From Lentinus brumalis (lineage: Eukaryota; Basidiomycota; Agaricomycetes; Polyporales; Polyporaceae): a stretch of DNA of 64,000 nucleotides. Location: the NCBI GenBank assembly GCA_001792895.1, contig MARA01000020.1:248001-312000 (forward strand). Reading direction: 5' to 3'. A model generated the notes under the pieces. That model ran no database searches. It was not told the origin of the DNA and worked only from the letters and a program-made list of their open reading frames with translations. Shown here piece after piece: positions 59,986 to 64,000 of this stretch. How positions within the stretch are numbered: position 1 is the stretch's first letter; each line of letters starts with the position of its first letter. A program made the position numbers and the translations under genes.

Positions 59986-61784
59986 AATGAACAAAGGTGC
60001 AGGCCGGTAGATAGGTATGAGATCCTACTTATAGTGCTGGCACTCCCCGCTCATCGTAACGAGCCGCATATGACGCGCTGCCTCGGTCGATCTCTCCCTC
60101 GTGCCATGCGCCATGCAGGTCATGCAGCGTCGCGTGCATCGGTGGGCAGAGCTGAGACCTACTACGATCATGGTTTGATGTCCTCGACGAGTACACGGCT
60201 GAGAGGATATCTCCTGTCACTGCGCGTGTGAGGACACTTCGATCGCTAAAGGGCCGATGAGAGCCAACGAGAACAGACATGAGCTTCGAGCTTCACAGAC
60301 AGCATAGGGAGGTGACAGAACGCAGTGATCCACGTGTTGGAGCAGTCAATCTCAGTCGCAATTGCCGCTGACATCGACTGCGCTGACCACAAATGACGGC
60401 GCGCATCTTCGCCTCTCCGTGGCATCCGACCCACGCGAGGCGGCATGTCGTTTGCGATGGCAGCCACCGCGACTCCGTCCGCAACTCCCTAGGAAGTACT
60501 CGAGTAGGCACTCCCAAGCGGGATTGAAAGGAGCGGAAGCTCGTGAAGGTTCGCGCCCGACATCCATCTTTCGCACTGGTTCTGTGACGCGCAATGAGAT
60601 GGCCGGTGGGCGTGCAATATAAGGCAACCTGCAATCGACATATATCGAGAGAAACAGCTTCTGTGCACATGTCCCAGTCCAATGAATACGACCATGTACG
60701 CACGCTCGCGATCACCAACAGGTGTGCATGGTCGCATGTCACTGGCACCTCATGTGCCATCTAGCGTTTTGGAAGACGCATTACTCACTCTTCAGACCTC
60801 ACGTCACGGAGCCAGAAAGACCCATCCCTTCTCATCCATCTAGGGCCACGCGTGCGTTGTTCCTATCGCGGCGAGAAGCAACCTCCGGAAGGGCCTTGAA
60901 CGCCGAATGGGACTAAATATGCATGAAGCTTCAGCACCTCAGCATCGACCGATCAGCTGTATGTCAATCAATTATCAGGGAGAAGGGACACACCATCGCG
61001 AACGACCGTCTTCATGGAGGTGGTCCTCGTCAGCAGCTCGTCAGCAGCCTCGCTGCGGACACCGCGCAGCCCAGCGCATTGATATTGGACGTCCCCTCTG
61101 CGGGCGACAGACCGCTAAAGGCCAAGAGGCTCCCGCCCACAAGCGAAAGAAACAAAGACCGTCTGCAGTCTATAAGTTATGGCGAGGAGGGCTCGGGTGG
61201 TGAGATCGAAAAGCCGGATTGTGCGACAGGTCGACAGGCAACGCTCAAGTAGAATGAGAATGGAGCGACTCCGAGCGATGGAGGTCAATCAAAGAACGCG
61301 GACCATCACGAGCCCATGAAAGAGGTAGACGACATAGAGTACTCTCAGTATGCTGTGACGACGGCAGAGTTCAAGGAGCTACCCGGGCGCCCTCCGATAC
61401 CCGCCCACAGAAAACGCGTTCCGTCACGCGTGACACGACGCGACCTTGGGCCGCTTGGACAGCAGCCTGCGCCGCGACTCCTAACGAGACCACGACGAGG
61501 AATCGACAAGTGGTCCAAGTTCTTGCGAATTCATCAGTGTACAGTGTATATCTCAAGGTCTAACGGTCGAGACAATCAATACATATTAACTGCCAGGCGG
61601 TCGAGCTTCCTGCCCCTGGCACAACGAGTCGGGCCCTCAAACGCACGCACAGCTGAGATTCTTTTGACAGATGAATTTGCAAAAGTTATGGATACAACAA
61701 TATGTAGAGCAATGTCCGATCACCAGGATCCAATTTGTGCAACTCTGCTATGAATGCGCCGCGCTGTGTTCTCCGATTGTCGTG
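59986..61784. other. Intergenic, 1.8 kb, no gene recognised
   Basis: Frames up to 155 aa overlap on both strands without motifs. A 145 aa plus frame (61316-61753) begins MKEVDDIEYSQYAVTTAEF and could be an exon of an unknown gene, but no splice partner is visible. The 3' flank of the repeat-protein gene lies at the right. Confidence 0.45.
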
Positions 61785-62723
61785 TCAGAGTCCCCGGGCA
61801 GGGAGACCGTGAGGGTGAGAGTCACCCCTCTTCGTCGGAGCGGCAACAGGAGCGCTGGATACCGGCGCAGCGGGGATGTTCGACGTCGCGTCAAATGCCG
61901 GTGCAGAAGGAGTGCTCATGCTCGGTGCGCTGACAGGCGCAGAAGGCGCACTGATGGGGAGGACAGGTGCACTGGCCGACGGGGCCGACGGCACGCCAAC
62001 CGAAGGGGTGGAGGGTGCGCTGACGGTAGGCACGCTGACTGGGACCGACGGCGCACTCACAGCAGGAGGCGAAGGAGTGCTGGCGGAGGGTGCGCTGACC
62101 GCGTCCGACTGGACAGGGAGCTCGACGAGAACCTTGGGCGTCGTCGGGGCCGAAGGAGTAGCGGCCGAGGGCGTGTTGACGGACGGCGCGGAAGGTGCAC
62201 TGAGCGAAGGTGCAGAGGGTGCGCCAACGCTGACTGGCACAGAGGGCGCGCTGACCGGGGCAGAAGGCACGTTGACCGGTGCGCTGACCGGGACGGAGGG
62301 TGCGCTGACCGGGGCCGACGGGAGGTCAACGAAGACCTTAGGGATCGAAGGGGCCGAAGGAACAGCGGCAGATGGTGCGGGCGCAGAAGGTGCGCTGACC
62401 GGCGCAGATGGCGCGTCAACGGGCGCAGAAGGCGCAGTGATGGGTACCGCCGGTGCGCTGACCGGTGCGGAGGGTATGCTGACCGGTGCGGAAGGAGGAG
62501 CGGCAGACGGCGCGCTCATGGACGGTGCAGAGGGTGCGCTGACCGAAGGCACGGCAACCGGTAGGGAAGGGACCGCGGGAAGGACGTCCCGGGAGACAGC
62601 GACTGCAAGAAGTCAATCAGTACGAGGCACTAAGTCTTGCAACGCGTGGTTGTACTCACCACCTTGAACGGTAGTCGCGAAGACAACGATCGCCGCGAGG
62701 GTGGCAAACTTGGCGGAGAGCAT
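61785..62723 (-). CDS. Secreted Ser/Ala/Pro-repeat protein, 293 aa
   Basis: Two exons (62723-62660, 62602-61785) join in phase. A signal peptide (MLSAKFATLAAIVVFATTVQG) precedes VAVSRDVLPAVPSLPVAVPS. About 230 residues of near-continuous SAPSAPVSAPS-type repeats follow, with little else than Ser, Ala, Pro and Val. Two conserved inserts interrupt the array: IPKVFVDLPS and TPKVLVELPV, about 75 residues apart, which may be short folded or binding modules. The end is charged (PTKRGDSHPHGLPARGL) with no GPI signal. Such proteins are likely heavily O-mannosylated and lie in the cell wall or mucilage. The antisense frame (61876-62667) is a shadow of the repeat. Confidence 0.85.
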
Positions 62724-62825
62724 GGCTATAGCGGGTGATGAAGTTACGAGAGTGGTCAAAGTAGTGGTGCTATGGGCAGATGATGAGAGCAGATGGTGAT
62801 GAGGCTTTCGGTACAGATACGGGTC

Positions 62826-62833
62826 CTTATATA
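62826..62833 (-). promoter_or_regulatory. TATA box of the secreted repeat protein gene
   Basis: The minus strand reads TATATAAG about 103 bp upstream of the ATG at 62723, a strong consensus at a plausible distance for an abundant wall protein. Confidence 0.65.
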
Positions 62834-64000
62834 CGTTTCCCGGTCCTCTCATTGAAGGCACCGGAATTCGAGACTTGGAGATTTTCCCGAGCCGTACAGG
62901 AGTACCTGAGTTGCGGGCCTTCGGAGACGTACCGACCCGGAAACAGTTTGCAGTCACCCGTAGTCCAGTTCAGAACGACTCATACGATTCGGGTAACCTT
63001 GCGCTGTCGCGTTGCAATCCGGCCTGTGGAGCTGCCTTATGGTGCGAACCGAACTCGAAAATCGGCCCTGGATGTTGCGATGTAGACTGAGGGTTCGTCG
63101 CTTGTTGCGATGCGGCCTGAGACCGTGTAATGAAACGGATATTGCGTCCAGAAGAGTTGGTCTCAATTGATATGGGCCTCGCGTACTACACTTCGATCGG
63201 GTTGGGAGTTTCGGAAGGTCTAGCAGACCAGCGCCGCCGACCCTGCTCCTGAGGAACCAGCTTGGCCATGAGCGTTGCATCCTACTTCCAATATTGAATG
63301 CCACTCACTTCCCAAGAAAGCAACTCCGCATTTCCAAGGCTTGTCGGAGTCTGTTAGCAAGAGCATTCTTATGACCGTAATCAGGATACTCACCGCCGTG
63401 ATCAGGATACTCGCCGAGCTCTCCCGTCGCGACCCTCTGCCGTAGCGACGCAATTCACCGCTGTCACATCTCCACACTCCCTTCATGAATCACGCCGCGA
63501 TTGGAAGCTGTATGTGCAGGTGGAATCGTCCCAGTGGTACAAGACCGCGCTCCGAGTCGTCATGAAAGCGGTGAGTGTCGTGATGGCGACTTGCCTTGGT
63601 GGACCTTCCCAAGCCGCGATAAATTTCATGCCGTCGTCTGTCATAGAGCATCAGTACGGACGTGATGATTCCGACTGGCCATTACGAACATCTGTTGACC
63701 GACGCACCTATGGCCTGATTGCACGACAGCATCGACAGGTCATAGCCGCTGCGCGCGGCCGAATCGCAGTTGATCGCAGTCAAATACAGCGGCTGAGATC
63801 ACAGAAACTTGGTCTCGGTCTGTGTGGGGGCCTACTACGATTGACACTGGGGAAGGAAAGCCGAATGCGGCTATGCGTCAGATTGGTGAGCATTCCCCAA
63901 GGTTCCCAGGATAGTATGTCGTCGCATACGCACCAGCGTACGACGATTGACATGTTTCTGAACGGTGGGGACCCATCGCCCCAACACAACGGCGGCGTAT
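62834..64000. other. Right end, no gene recognised
   Basis: Frames are short (up to 116 aa) and motif-free on both strands. A direct repeat of ATCAGGATACTC occurs at about 63381-63392 and 63401-63412. An exon of a gene beyond the window cannot be excluded. Confidence 0.45.

Noticed and set aside
61876..62667. 263 aa antisense frame in the repeat-protein gene
   Set aside because: It is a shadow of the SAP repeats; the minus frame has the signal peptide, TATA box and splice sites.

Overview
The window is nuclear DNA from a filamentous basidiomycete, probably an agaricomycete. Genes are dense and carry many 49-90 bp GT-AG introns, coding sequence is GC-rich, and the gene set fits: a DUF6533-type membrane protein, a C6 zinc-cluster regulator, small secreted proteins, a fungal cation P-type ATPase and a Ser/Pro/Ala-repeat wall-type protein. 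I see no bacterial operon, CRISPR array, telomere repeat, rRNA or convincing tRNA. All exon structures were assembled by hand from splice signals, reading phase and family motifs, with no database search.

Layout. 1-6.5 kb: an F-box gene running off the left edge, then a large RING-H2 gene on the minus strand. 6.5-23.1 kb: two tandem repeat units (A 6511-13806, B 13807-23114). Each carries the promoter-proximal part of a condensin CAP-G/Ycg1 gene fused to about 5.5 kb of unrelated DNA. 23.3-27.8 kb: the intact 14-exon condensin gene, which is the parent of the two broken copies. Copies A and B carry different single-base frameshifts and both stop in exon 4. Unit B also holds a 1.68 kb terminal-inverted-repeat element that is missing from the same site in unit A.

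28-44.7 kb: a small secreted protein, a 347 bp MITE-like element, allantoinase (purine degradation; apparent one-base frameshift), a Yippee-like zinc protein, a roadblock-type dynein light chain (apparent one-base frameshift), a Zn2Cys6 regulator, and the divergent pair MDM35 / VPS29 (mitochondrial lipid transfer partner; retromer subunit).

45-64 kb: a gene-poor stretch, an EH-domain/proline-rich protein with a 1.1 kb intron, a glutathione S-transferase whose first exon is unresolved, a Na+/K+-ATPase-like pump, a DUF6533 membrane protein and a secreted SAPSAPVSAP-repeat protein.

The genes are mostly unrelated housekeeping and accessory genes and do not form a pathway cluster. The most unusual part is the 16.6 kb tandem amplification beside an essential single-copy chromosome-structure gene, with its chimeric junctions, mosaic sequence similarity and mobile-element insertion. 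Five single-base shortenings of homopolymer runs (two in copy A, one in copy B, one each in allantoinase and the dynein light chain) leave open whether some 'pseudogene' lesions are assembly errors.
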